64,000 nt of DNA from DATBDE01 sp036270095 (GTDB lineage Bacteria; Actinomycetota; Thermoleophilia; Solirubrobacterales; Solirubrobacteraceae), in the NCBI GenBank assembly GCA_036270095.1, contig DATBDE010000076.1, positions 47,867-111,866 of the forward strand, given 5' to 3'. The position numbers and the translations under genes were made by a program. The notes under the pieces are model-generated. The model was not told where the DNA came from. It ran no database searches and worked only from the letters and a program-made list of their open reading frames with translations. Positions 40,032 through 48,159 of this stretch are shown here, piece after piece (position 1 is the stretch's first letter; each line of letters starts with the position of its first letter).

Positions 40032-40825
40032 GCAGCCGACGGTACCGCCCGCAGCGCGGTGTGCGGCACGCCCAGCCAGCGCGCGACGAGGCGCTCGCGC
40101 CCGGCCGGCGTGCGCGCGTCGCGCCACCCCTCGCGCAGCGGCGGGCGCGGATGGGCGGGGCCGAGCGGCACGAAGTACAGCCTGGTGGCCGCGACCGCGC
40201 GGAACCCCGCCGCCCGCACCATCCGCCGCACCGTCGCGACGTTGGGCTGCCACCACCACGGCGCGTCGTCGCCCTCCAGCCGCGCCACCGGCCGCCGGGG
40301 CCAGCGCAGCGAGGCCACGAGCTCGACCGTCTCGGCCAGCACGAGCGTGCCGCGGCACACCGCCCGCACGCGCTCCAGCGCGCCCACGGGGTCGCGCAGG
40401 TGCAGGAGCAGCGAGCCCAGGAACACCAGGTCGAACCGCCCCAGGCGCTCGGGGTCGAGCGCGTAGACCGACAGGTCCTGGCGGCGCACGCGCGAGCGTA
40501 GCGCCCGCGCGGCGACGTCGAACGCGCGGTCCTCGCCCTTCATCACGGCGAGCATCTCCATGCCCGTGGGCGTGGCCCGCGCCGGCCAGTCCCAGCCGCG
40601 CGGGTCGGGGACGTCGATGGCGACGACCTCGTCGGCGCCGCGGCGCTCCATCTCGAAGGCCCAGAACCCGTCCCATGTGCCGACGTCCAGGCAGCGCAGC
40701 CCGCGCAGCGACGCCGCCGGCCACGGCACCCGGTCGACGGCGGCGCGGGTGTCGAACCACCCCGGGGTGAGCTCCCCGCCCGGCAGCTCGAGCGTGTGGT
40801 ACCAGTGGAGCCCGGCGTCGCTCAC
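40028..40825 (-). CDS. WYHTLEL-family methyltransferase (copy A)
   Basis: This 265-residue protein is one of four paralogs in the locus that begin with xxWYHTLELPGGELTPGWFDTR. It has the SAM motif CLDVGTWDGFWAFEMERRGADEV near 46, LDPERLGRFDLVFLGSLLLHLRDPVGALERVR, and WWWQPNVATVRRMVRAAGF. The family resembles CmoB/DUF1698 (TIGR04290-like) enzymes, often labelled tRNA methyltransferases, but the setting points to a sugar or lipid acceptor. The GTG overlaps the stop of the metallo-hydrolase gene. Confidence 0.8.
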   Translation of the reverse strand: MSDAGLHWYHTLELPGGELTPGWFDTRAAVDRVPWPAASLRGLRCLDVGTWDGFWAFEMERRGADEVVAIDVPDPRGWDWPARATPTGMEMLAVMKGEDRAFDVAARALRSRVRRQDLSVYALDPERLGRFDLVFLGSLLLHLRDPVGALERVRAVCRGTLVLAETVELVASLRWPRRPVARLEGDDAPWWWQPNVATVRRMVRAAGFRAVAATRLYFVPLGPAHPRPPLREGWRDARTPAGRERLVARWLGVPHTALRAVPSAA

Positions 40826-41778
40826 TCGGCCTCGAAGACCGAGACGCCGTCGCGGTCGACCTCGTGTACCAGGCCGCGGTTGAGAAGAAGGTCGACATGG
40901 CCCAGCACCTCCGAGAGGGTGAGGAAGGCCTGGGTGACGGCGATGTTCCCCCACAGCTCCTGGGCGATGTCGTGCGCGGTGCGCGGGCGCTCGGCGATCA
41001 GGCCGCGGATCTTCTCGGCCCGGCGCTCGTGCATCCGGAAGCGCTCGTCGATGAGCGCGACGTGGTCCTCGATGGGGTCGCCGTGGCCGGAGAGCACGAG
41101 CTTGGCCGGCAGCTCGCGCGTCTCGCGCAGCGAGTCCATGTAGGTCACGAGGGCCTGCATGCGCTCCTCGCCGCCGTCCAGCGTCCGCGTGATGAGCGGG
41201 TTGGAGGAGATGTGCTTGATGAGGTGGTCGGCGGCGATGAGCTCGCTGCGCTCCTCGTCCCAGAAGATCGTGTCGGTGGGGGAGTGGCCGGGACGGTGGA
41301 AGACCTGCAGGCGCCGGTCGCGCAGCTCGAGCACGTCGCCGTCGCGCAGCGGGCGGGTGACCCCGACGCTCGACCCCCAGGCCCGGAAGGCGCGCGAGAC
41401 GCTGCGCAGGGCCACCGCCACGTCGGGCGAGAGGCCGTGGCGCAGCATGAGCCCCTCGGCGAAGGTGTCGTCGGCCTCGTTGGCCTCGGCGAAGCGCTCG
41501 AACATTGGCACGAGCTTGTCCAGCGCCGCCACCTCGGCCCCCGAGCGCCGAGCCAGGATCTGCGCCAGCCCCTGGTGGTCGAGGTGCTGGTGGGTGATGA
41601 CGATGAGCTCGAGGTCCTCGACCTTACGGCCGTGGGCGGCCAGCGCCTGCTCGAGCTCGTCGAGGGCCTTGCCCGAGTTCGGGCCGGTGTCGACCAGCGT
41701 GAGCGGGTCGTCCTCGATGAGGTAGACGTTCACCCGGCCCACGGCGAACGGCGTGGGGATCGGGAGGCAGTGGATCAC
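40822..41778 (-). CDS. MBL-fold metallo-hydrolase
   Basis: The 318-residue protein has the HxHxDH motif ITHQHLDHQG near 59-67, HRPGHSPTDTIFW, LIAADHLIKH with the bridging Asp, and LVLSGHGDPI. The C-terminal domain (HERRAEKIRGLIAERPRTAHDIAQELWG...FLTLSEVLGHVDLLL) is a winged helix as in LACTB2-like beta-lactamase-family hydrolases. The substrate is unknown: thioesters, lactones or RNA are all possible. Its GTG overlaps the phosphomannomutase stop. Confidence 0.85.
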   Translation of the reverse strand: MIHCLPIPTPFAVGRVNVYLIEDDPLTLVDTGPNSGKALDELEQALAAHGRKVEDLELIVITHQHLDHQGLAQILARRSGAEVAALDKLVPMFERFAEANEADDTFAEGLMLRHGLSPDVAVALRSVSRAFRAWGSSVGVTRPLRDGDVLELRDRRLQVFHRPGHSPTDTIFWDEERSELIAADHLIKHISSNPLITRTLDGGEERMQALVTYMDSLRETRELPAKLVLSGHGDPIEDHVALIDERFRMHERRAEKIRGLIAERPRTAHDIAQELWGNIAVTQAFLTLSEVLGHVDLLLNRGLVHEVDRDGVSVFEAE

Positions 41779-43139
41779 GAGCGGATCAGCGCGAGCACCT
41801 CGTCGCGCTTCTCCTCCATGTGCTCGCGCGAGACGAGCGACTCGAGGTTGAGGCGCAGCAGCGGCTCGGTGTTGGACGGGCGCACGTTGAAGTGCCAGTC
41901 GGCGTAGTCGATGGAGATGCCGTCGAGCTCGGACTGCTCGGCGTCGCCGTAGCGCTCCTCGATCTCGTCCATCTTGCCCTCTTGGTCGGAGACCTCCGAG
42001 TTGATCTCGCCGGAGATGAAGTACCGGTCGTGGTAGGGCGCGAGCAGCTCGCCCATGGTCTTGCCCTCGTTGGAGAGCAGCTCGAGCACGAGCAGCGCCG
42101 GCAGCGTGCCCGAGTCGGCGTTGTAGAACTGGCGGAAGTAGTAGTGGCCGGAGACCTCGCCGCCGAACACGGCCCCGGTGTCGCGCATGCGGGTCTTGAA
42201 GAACGCGTGGCCGACGCGGTTGACCAGCGCGGTGCCGCCGGCGGCCTCGACCGTGTCGCGGACCGCGCGCGAGGCGCGCACGTCGTAGAGGATGGTCGCG
42301 CCCGGCTGCTTCTTGAGGATCGACGCGGCCAGCAGCGCGGTGAGGAAGTCGCCGTCGACGAAGCGCAGGTGCTCGTCGATGAAGAAGCAGCGGTCGGCGT
42401 CGCCGTCCCAGGCGATGGTGAGCTCGACGTCCTCGGCGCGCGCGGTCTCGATGATCTCGCGGCGGTTCTCCTCCAGTAGCGGGTTGGGGCCGATGTCCGG
42501 AAAGTTGCCGTCGGCCACCCAGTTGCTCGTCACGGGGTCGAGCCCGAGCTCGTCGAACAGCGGCCCGACCATGGGCGCGGCCATGCCGTGGGCGGCGTCG
42601 GCGAGAATGCGGCGGGGCTTGACGTGGTCGGCGTCGATGAGCTTGAGCGCCGCGGCTTGGAACTCCTCGTAGATGTCGACGTCCTCGACCGTGCCGCCGC
42701 CGGGGGCCTCGCCGATCCCGTTCTCGATCAGGTTGCGGATGTCCTGGATGCCGGAGTCGCCGGAGAGCGCGATCGCCCCCTCCCGGACCAGCTTGACCCC
42801 GGTGTAGGACCTGGGGTTGTGCGAGGCCGTGCACATGGCGCCCCCGTCGAGCCCGTAGGCGCCGACGAGCCAGTAGAGCATCTCCGTCGCGATCATCCCC
42901 GCGTCGACGACGGTAGCGCCCTCGGCCATCATCCCGCCGCGGTAGCCGCCGGCCATCTCGGGCGCCTGCTCGCGCATGTCGCGGCCCAGGCCGATCCGGA
43001 GCTCGGACGCCCGCTTGCCCGCAAGGCCGGCCAGCACACGCGCGTAGGCCCGGCCGATCTGGTACGCGGTGTCCCGGTCGATCTGGTCCGGGTAGGTGCC
43101 GCGGATGTCGTAGGCCTTGAAGATCTCGGGCGGCGTCAT
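41775..43139 (-). CDS. Phosphomannomutase / phosphoglucomutase
   Basis: This 454-residue alpha-D-phosphohexomutase has the phosphoserine loop TASHNPRSYTG (S106), the metal loop DGDADRCFF near 244, the sugar-binding GEVSGHYYF near 325 and the phosphate-binding RPSNTEPLLRL near 420. It interconverts mannose or glucose 6- and 1-phosphates and feeds GDP-mannose or other nucleotide sugars into the glycan locus. It leads a four-gene operon in which each next start overlaps the stop (GTGA). Confidence 0.92.
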   Translation of the reverse strand: MTPPEIFKAYDIRGTYPDQIDRDTAYQIGRAYARVLAGLAGKRASELRIGLGRDMREQAPEMAGGYRGGMMAEGATVVDAGMIATEMLYWLVGAYGLDGGAMCTASHNPRSYTGVKLVREGAIALSGDSGIQDIRNLIENGIGEAPGGGTVEDVDIYEEFQAAALKLIDADHVKPRRILADAAHGMAAPMVGPLFDELGLDPVTSNWVADGNFPDIGPNPLLEENRREIIETARAEDVELTIAWDGDADRCFFIDEHLRFVDGDFLTALLAASILKKQPGATILYDVRASRAVRDTVEAAGGTALVNRVGHAFFKTRMRDTGAVFGGEVSGHYYFRQFYNADSGTLPALLVLELLSNEGKTMGELLAPYHDRYFISGEINSEVSDQEGKMDEIEERYGDAEQSELDGISIDYADWHFNVRPSNTEPLLRLNLESLVSREHMEEKRDEVLALIRS

Positions 43140-43147
43140 GGCGCGGC

Positions 43148-43153
43148 AGCATA
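43148..43153 (-). promoter_or_regulatory. Candidate -10 box (TATGCT), leaderless start
   Basis: On the minus strand TATGCT lies 8 nt upstream of the phosphomannomutase ATG. A divergent box for the GT4 gene is 10 bp away. Confidence 0.4.
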
Positions 43154-43163
43154 CGAGGCCGCA

Positions 43164-43169
43164 TAGCCT
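43164..43169 (+). promoter_or_regulatory. Candidate -10 box (TAGCCT), leaderless start
   Basis: TAGCCT lies 7 nt before the GTG of the GT4 gene at 43177, back to back with the phosphomannomutase promoter in a 37-bp gap. Confidence 0.4.
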
Positions 43170-43176
43170 CCGCGCG

Positions 43177-44322
43177 GTGCGCGTTCTGTGCGTCGGCAAC
43201 ATGTATCCGCCGCATCACCTCGGGGGCTACGAGCTGGTCTGGCAGGGAGCGGTGCGGGCGCTGCGTGCGGCCGGGCACGGCGTGCGCGTGCTCACCACCG
43301 ACGTGCGCTTCGGCGACGTCGACCCGCAGGACGACGACGAGGAGGTCTTCCGCGAGCTGCGCTGGTACTGGCGCGACCACCGCTTCCCGCGCGTGACCCC
43401 GTGGGCGCGGCGACGGCTGGAGCACGACAACGCGCAGACGCTGTGGCGGCACCTCGGCGACGTGGGCCCGGACGCGGTGGCGTGGTGGTCGATGGGGGGC
43501 ATGTCGCTGGCCCTGATCGGGCAGGCGGCGGAGGCCGGGCTGCGCTCGGCCGCGTTCGTGCACGACGACTGGCTCGTGTACGGGCCGAAGGTCGACCCGT
43601 CGGCTCGCGCGCGGGCGCGCCAGGGTGCTGCGGTCGACGTGGGCGGCGTGTCGCGATGGGTGTTCGTGTCCGAGGCCACGCTGCGTCGGGCCGAGGAGGC
43701 AGCGGGACCGCTCGGGGCCACCGAGGTGGCGCCGTCGGGGATCGACCCGGCATACCTGAACCCGGCGCCGGAGCGCGACTGGGGCTGCGAGCTGCTCTGC
43801 GTCGGGCGGCTGGATCCGCGCAAGGGCGTGGACACGGCGGTGCAGGCGCTGGCGCGACTGCCGGACGCGCGGCTCGTGCTGGCCGGGGGCGGCGAGGCGG
43901 CCTACGAGCGGAAGCTGCGCGCCCGGGTCGACGAGCTCGGCCTGGGGGACCGGGTGCAGCTCCTGGGGGGCGTCGACCGCGAGCGCCTGCTCGCGCTCTA
44001 CGCCGCCGCCGACGCGGTCGTGTTCCCGGTGGTGTGGGAGGAGCCGTGGGGCCTGGTGCCGCTGGAGGCCATGGGGCGGGGGCGGCCGGTCGTGGCCACC
44101 GGGCGCGGCGGGTCCGGCGAGTACCTGCGCGACGGCGACAACTGCGTGCTCTTCGAGGCCGGCGACGCGGACGGGCTGGCGGGCGCGGTGCGGCGCCTGG
44201 CCGGGGACCCGGGGTTGCGCGCGCGGCTGCGCGACGGAGGCCTGGCCACGGCCGAGCGCCACACGGCGCCGCGGTTCGAGGCCCGCGTCGTGACCGTGCT
44301 CGAGGACCTGGCGGGAGGATGA
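43177..44322 (+). CDS. GT4 family glycosyltransferase
   Basis: This 381-residue GT-B protein has the N-terminal acceptor loop VLCVGNMYPPHHLGGYELVWQGA, the interdomain start LLCVGRLDPRKGVDTAVQALARL near 210, and the donor site FPVVWEEPWGLVPLEAMGRGRPVVAT with the EX7E motif. It retains configuration and probably adds mannose, glucose or a related sugar from a nucleotide donor. Its stop overlaps the ATG of the next GT2 gene by 4 nt. Confidence 0.88.
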   Translation: MRVLCVGNMYPPHHLGGYELVWQGAVRALRAAGHGVRVLTTDVRFGDVDPQDDDEEVFRELRWYWRDHRFPRVTPWARRRLEHDNAQTLWRHLGDVGPDAVAWWSMGGMSLALIGQAAEAGLRSAAFVHDDWLVYGPKVDPSARARARQGAAVDVGGVSRWVFVSEATLRRAEEAAGPLGATEVAPSGIDPAYLNPAPERDWGCELLCVGRLDPRKGVDTAVQALARLPDARLVLAGGGEAAYERKLRARVDELGLGDRVQLLGGVDRERLLALYAAADAVVFPVVWEEPWGLVPLEAMGRGRPVVATGRGGSGEYLRDGDNCVLFEAGDADGLAGAVRRLAGDPGLRARLRDGGLATAERHTAPRFEARVVTVLEDLAGG

Positions 44323-45188
44323 AGGCCTCCGTCGTCATCCCGGCCCACAACGCGGCCGACGCCTTGCCGTCGCTCCTGCGCTCGCTCGCGGCGCAGACGC
44401 TGGGCCGCGACGCCTTCGAGGTCGTGGTCGTCGACAACGCCTCCACGGACACCACCGCCGCCGTGGCCGCGAGCGGCGGGGCACGCGTCGTCTCCGAGCC
44501 GCGCCCCAGCCGCGCCCGCGCGCGCAACGCCGGCGTCGGCGCGACGCTGGCTGACCGGATCGCGTTCGTGGACGCCGACTGCGAGGCCGACGCGGGCTGG
44601 CTGGAGGCGCTGCTGCGCTGCCTGGACCGCTCCCCAGTGGTTGCCGGGCCGGTGCGCCTGCGCCTCCCGGCGACGCCGAGCGCGCTCGAGTGCTTCGACG
44701 TCCTGTGGCGCTTCCACCAGCGCGAGCACGTCGAGCGGGACGGCTGGGCCGCCTCGGCCAACCTGGCCGTCACGCGCGCGGCCTTCGACGCCGTCGGCGG
44801 CTTCGACCCCGCCTATCACCAGATCGGCGAGGACGTCGACCTGTGCCTGCGCGCCGGCGCGGCCGGCTACCCGATCGCGTTCTGCGCCGACGCCTGGGTC
44901 TCGCACCCGGCCGAGGGCTCGCTCGCGGCCATGGTGCGGCGCGGGTACCGCCAGGGCTGGTCGATGGTCCAGCACCACCACCGCCTGCCGGGCCGGATCG
45001 GCGGCATGCTCGACCGCCACCCGGGCCCGCTGGTGCGCGGCCACTGGGCGCTGCGCCGGTTCGGCATCGAGCCCGACGCGCTCCCGGCGGACGAGCGGCG
45101 CCGGATGATGCTGCTCGCGCGGGCCGAGTACGCGGCGCGCATGGTCGGCGCCGCGCACGCGGAGCTGAGCCCACGCCGGGCCCGGTGA
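44319..45188 (+). CDS. GT2 family glycosyltransferase
   Basis: The 289-residue GT-A protein has ASVVIPAHNAADALPSLL, VVVVDNASTDTTAAVA, IAFVDADCEADAGWLEALL with the DxD, and GEDVDLCLRAGAAGYPIAF near 178. The ending (QHHHRLPGRIGGML...RRMMLLARAEYAARMVG) is helical. It probably adds one sugar to the lipid-linked chain in the cytoplasm. It is translated in series with the GT4 gene upstream. Confidence 0.86.
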   Translation: MKASVVIPAHNAADALPSLLRSLAAQTLGRDAFEVVVVDNASTDTTAAVAASGGARVVSEPRPSRARARNAGVGATLADRIAFVDADCEADAGWLEALLRCLDRSPVVAGPVRLRLPATPSALECFDVLWRFHQREHVERDGWAASANLAVTRAAFDAVGGFDPAYHQIGEDVDLCLRAGAAGYPIAFCADAWVSHPAEGSLAAMVRRGYRQGWSMVQHHHRLPGRIGGMLDRHPGPLVRGHWALRRFGIEPDALPADERRRMMLLARAEYAARMVGAAHAELSPRRAR

Positions 45189-45206
45189 GCAAGACTGTCG
45201 CGGACC

Positions 45207-45833
45207 GTGGACGCCCTGCGCCGCCTCTACCGCAGCCTCGTGTGGCGCTCGTACCACCGGTGGCCGCTGCTCGCCTCCGAGCTGCGGCGGTGGTGGCTGC
45301 GGGTGCGCCACCCGCACGTCGACTTCCGCTTCGAGGGGCCGGTCTACCTCGGGCCCGGGTTCTCGCTGCACGCGCCCGACCCGTGCACGTTCGCGGTCGG
45401 CCCCGGGGTCGAGTTCCGACGCGGTTTCCGCTGCGAGCTGTCGAAGGGCGCGGAGTTCCGCGTCGGCGCCGGCAGCGTGTTCGCCTTCAACACGATCGTG
45501 CAGTGCTCGACCACGATCGCGGTGGGCGCGCGCTGCGCGTTCGGGCAGGCGGCGATGCTCGTCGACGGCAGCCATCGCTTCCGCGATCTCGACCGGCCCA
45601 TGCTCGCGCAGGGCTACGACTTCCGGCCGCTGCGCATCGGCGATGACGTGATGGTCTCGGCCAAGTGCACGGTGATCGCCGACCTCGGCGACCGCGCCTT
45701 CGTGGCCGCCAACTCGGTGGTGACCCAGCCGGTGCCGGCATTCTGCCTGGCGGCGGGCGTGCCCGCCACCATCCGCGACTACTTCGGGCCGCCCGGCGGT
45801 GAGCCCGACGAGCTCGTCGCTGCCGCGCCCTAG
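45207..45833 (+). CDS. Hexapeptide-repeat (left-handed beta-helix) acyltransferase
   Basis: The 208-residue protein has a basic helical N-terminus, then imperfect hexapeptide turns (FAVGPGVEFRRG, FRVGAGSVFAFNT, IAVGARCAFGQAA), the loop LVDGSHRFRDLDRP with the likely catalytic His, and IGDDVMVSAKCTVIADLGDRAFVAANSVVTQPVPAFCLAAGVPA. This matches WcaF/NodL-type O-acetyltransferases that decorate surface sugars. It follows the GT2 gene by 18 bp, and its 3' end overlaps the next convergent gene by 4 bp. Confidence 0.85.
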   Translation: MDALRRLYRSLVWRSYHRWPLLASELRRWWLRVRHPHVDFRFEGPVYLGPGFSLHAPDPCTFAVGPGVEFRRGFRCELSKGAEFRVGAGSVFAFNTIVQCSTTIAVGARCAFGQAAMLVDGSHRFRDLDRPMLAQGYDFRPLRIGDDVMVSAKCTVIADLGDRAFVAANSVVTQPVPAFCLAAGVPATIRDYFGPPGGEPDELVAAAP

Positions 45834-46630
45834 CGCGCGTGGATGGCCGCGTGCGGCGCGCCCACGTAGCCGGAGAACAGCAGCTCGCGCCCCACGCGCG
45901 AGCGCAGGTGGGTGACCGCGGCCCGGCCCGTCGGCTGCGGCTGCCCGGCGCCGGGCGGCATGAGCACGGTGCGCGGCCGCGCCTCGAGCGTGAACCCCGC
46001 CGCCTCGATCATGCGCGCGAGGCCTGCGCGGTTGGGCCGCCACCACCACGGCCGCCCGAGCCCGTCGACGGTGGCGCTCGGGCGCCGTGGCAGCGCCAGC
46101 GACAACGGCAGGTCGATGGCGTCCACCACCAGCACCCGCCCGCGGCACACGGCGCGCACGCGCTCCAGTGCGCCGACCGGGTCGCGCAGGTGCAACAGCA
46201 GCGAGCCGACGTAGACGAGGTCGAACCGCCCGTCGACCTCGGGGTCGAGCGCGTAGATGCTCCGCCCGATCCGCTCCACCCGTGAGCCCAGCGCCTCGCG
46301 CGCGATCGGGAAGCCCGTGCCGCCCTCGTGGCGCGCGCGCAGCTCGGCGATCGCGGCCACCGGCGCATCGACCGGCCAGTCCCACTCGGCCGGGTCGGGC
46401 ACGTCGGCGGCCACGACCTCGGCCGCCCCGCGCCGCTCCATCGCGAAGGCCCAGAAGCCGTCGAACGTCCCGACGTCGAGACAGCGCTGCCCGCCCAGCG
46501 AGGCGGGCAGGCCGACCTTGTCCGGCATGTCCCGGAGGTCGAACCAGCCCGGCGTGACCACGCCCGGGGCGAGCTCGAGCGTGTGGTACCAGTCGCGCGC
46601 GGCGACCCGATCCGCCAATGCCGCGCTCAT
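45830..46630 (-). CDS. WYHTLEL-family methyltransferase (copy B)
   Basis: This 266-residue paralog of the protein at 40028 has ARDWYHTLELAPGVVTPGWFDLR, CLDVGTFDGFWAFAMERRGAAEV, LDPEVDGRFDLVYVGSLLLHLRDPVGALERVR and WWWRPNRAGLARMIEAAGF. The matching tail (RELLFSGYVGAPHAAIHAR versus RLVARWLGVPHTALRA) makes copies A and B a sister pair. It is the last gene of a run of three methyltransferase genes joined by 4-nt overlaps. The acceptor is unknown. Confidence 0.8.
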   Translation of the reverse strand: MSAALADRVAARDWYHTLELAPGVVTPGWFDLRDMPDKVGLPASLGGQRCLDVGTFDGFWAFAMERRGAAEVVAADVPDPAEWDWPVDAPVAAIAELRARHEGGTGFPIAREALGSRVERIGRSIYALDPEVDGRFDLVYVGSLLLHLRDPVGALERVRAVCRGRVLVVDAIDLPLSLALPRRPSATVDGLGRPWWWRPNRAGLARMIEAAGFTLEARPRTVLMPPGAGQPQPTGRAAVTHLRSRVGRELLFSGYVGAPHAAIHAR

Positions 46631-47409
46631 CGCGGCGCCCGCGCCCAGATGTCGCCGGCGCCGAGCGGCCGCGTGACACGGTGCGCGGCGAGGCGGTGGT
46701 AGAGCCGGGCGGCGCGCTCCTCGGGCACGAAGGTCGTGTGCACCCACTGTCCGAGCCAGACCTCGGGTGAAGCGAACCCGGCCCGCCGCAGGGCGCCGCG
46801 CAGGCTGCGCACGGTCTGCTCGTTGACGTGCATGCACAGCTCGTGCTCGTTGCGGGGCTGCGCGGCCCAGGCGCGCCAGCGGCCCGGGCGCGACCAGCGC
46901 TGCAGGCGGTAGGTGACGCGATAGATGGTCGCGTTGGGCAGCGTGTGCACGAACAGGCGGCCGCCGGGGCGCAGGATGCGACGGGCCTCGTTCAGGGCCG
47001 CGTGCAGTTCGTCGGGCGCCAGGTGCTCGACCACGTCGAGCATGCTCACGAGGTCGGCGCTGGCGTCGTCGACGGGTAGCGCCCGCGCGTCGGCTTGGCG
47101 CACGTCGGCCGCGGTGCGCGCGCAGGTCGCGCGCGCCAGCGCCACGGCGGCGGACGCGTACTCGATGCCGATCGCGCGCTGCGCGCCCATCCCCAGCGCG
47201 ACCGCGAGCAGCTCGCCGCGGCCGCAGCCGACGTCGACCACGGTCTCGCCGGCGCGCAGGCCGGCCAGCCGCAGCGCGCCCTCGTAGAGCGGATCCGGCG
47301 CCGCGCCCTCCGAGGCCCGCCACGCGTCGGCCCCGGCCGCGACGTGGCGGTAGTAGTGGTCGTCGTAGACCTCCGGCGCGACCGCGGGCGGCGGCAGCGA
47401 CGGGCTCAT
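46627..47409 (-). CDS. Class I SAM-dependent methyltransferase
   Basis: The 260-residue protein has EVYDDHYYRHVAAGADAWRASEG at the N-terminus, SAM motif TVVDVGCGRGELLAVALGMG near 58, DLVSMLDVVEHLAPDELHAALNEARRIL and GGRLFVHTLPNATIYRVTYRLQRW. It is not of the WYHTLEL family. The second half (EHELCMHVNEQTVRSLRGALRRAGF) is common in methyltransferases of O-antigen loci. It is the middle gene of the run, with ATGA overlaps on both sides. Confidence 0.82.
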   Translation of the reverse strand: MSPSLPPPAVAPEVYDDHYYRHVAAGADAWRASEGAAPDPLYEGALRLAGLRAGETVVDVGCGRGELLAVALGMGAQRAIGIEYASAAVALARATCARTAADVRQADARALPVDDASADLVSMLDVVEHLAPDELHAALNEARRILRPGGRLFVHTLPNATIYRVTYRLQRWSRPGRWRAWAAQPRNEHELCMHVNEQTVRSLRGALRRAGFASPEVWLGQWVHTTFVPEERAARLYHRLAAHRVTRPLGAGDIWARAPR

Positions 47410-48116
47410 CGGCGCGCGTGGTAGACGGCGTGGCGCACCGACCAGCCCGCGCACGAGCGCATACGGAACCGGGCGCGGCGGCGCACGCGGTCATAGCCGG
47501 CGGTGCGCATCATCCGCGGCCACGTGCCCAGCCCGGGCTGCCAGAACACGACCGAGGAGTCGCGGTCGGGGCGGTAGCGGGCGGCGGGGAAGGGGAGGAG
47601 GCTGGTCAGCGGGTCGTACTCCTCCGCGGAGATGAGCAGGCCGCCGGGACGCGTCAGCGCCGCCATCCGCTCGAGCGCGAGCAGCTGGTCGCGCAGGTGG
47701 ATGAGCACCGAGCCGCACAGCAGGACGTCGAAGCGGCCGAGGTCCTCGGGCCGGGCGTGGTAGACCGACACCACGCGGCGGTCGACCCGCGAGCCGAGGA
47801 TCTCCCGCGCGAGCGCGAAGCGGGCGCCGCGCGGCTCGGCCGCGAACGCGGTGGGCCGGCGCCGGGGCGGCCAGTCCAGGTCGCGCTCGTCGTCTAGGTC
47901 GAGCGCGACGACCTCCGCGCCGCGGCGCTCCATCGCAAAGGCCCAGAAGCCGTCCCACGTCCCGACCTCGAGCGCCCGCATGCCGTCCATCCGCTCAGGC
48001 AGCCCGTAGTGGCCGACGTAGGGGCGCAGGTCGAACAGCCCGTCGGTCACGCGCCCGGGCGCGAGCTCGAGCGCGTGGTACCACCGCATGCCCATCGCCC
48101 GCTCGAGCGGCTCCAC
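47406..48116 (-). CDS. WYHTLEL-family methyltransferase (copy C)
   Basis: This 236-residue protein has MRWYHALELAPGRVTDGLFDLRPYVGHYGLP, ALEVGTWDGFWAFAMERRGAEVVALDLDDERDLDWPPRRRPTAF, VLLCGSVLIHLRDQLLALERM and GLLISAEEYDPLTSLLPFP. It is closest to the copy at 58372, sharing the DLDDERDLDWPPRRRPTAF segment. It leads the three-methyltransferase operon. The GTG at 48116 is supported by a TACCCT box 6 nt upstream. Confidence 0.8.
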   Translation of the reverse strand: MEPLERAMGMRWYHALELAPGRVTDGLFDLRPYVGHYGLPERMDGMRALEVGTWDGFWAFAMERRGAEVVALDLDDERDLDWPPRRRPTAFAAEPRGARFALAREILGSRVDRRVVSVYHARPEDLGRFDVLLCGSVLIHLRDQLLALERMAALTRPGGLLISAEEYDPLTSLLPFPAARYRPDRDSSVVFWQPGLGTWPRMMRTAGYDRVRRRARFRMRSCAGWSVRHAVYHARR

Positions 48117-48122
48117 GGGGCG

Positions 48123-48128
48123 AGGGTA
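48123..48128 (-). promoter_or_regulatory. Candidate -10 box (TACCCT), leaderless start
   Basis: On the minus strand TACCCT lies 6 nt upstream of the GTG at 48116. It decides that start over an in-frame one at 48167. Confidence 0.35.
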
Positions 48129-48146
48129 ATCGGCCCCGCCGCGCGC

Positions 48147-48152
48147 TAGCGT
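48147..48152 (+). promoter_or_regulatory. Candidate -10 box (TAGCGT), leaderless start
   Basis: TAGCGT lies 7 nt before the GTG at 48160, back to back with the promoter of the divergent methyltransferase operon. Confidence 0.4.
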
Positions 48153-48159
48153 CGCCACC

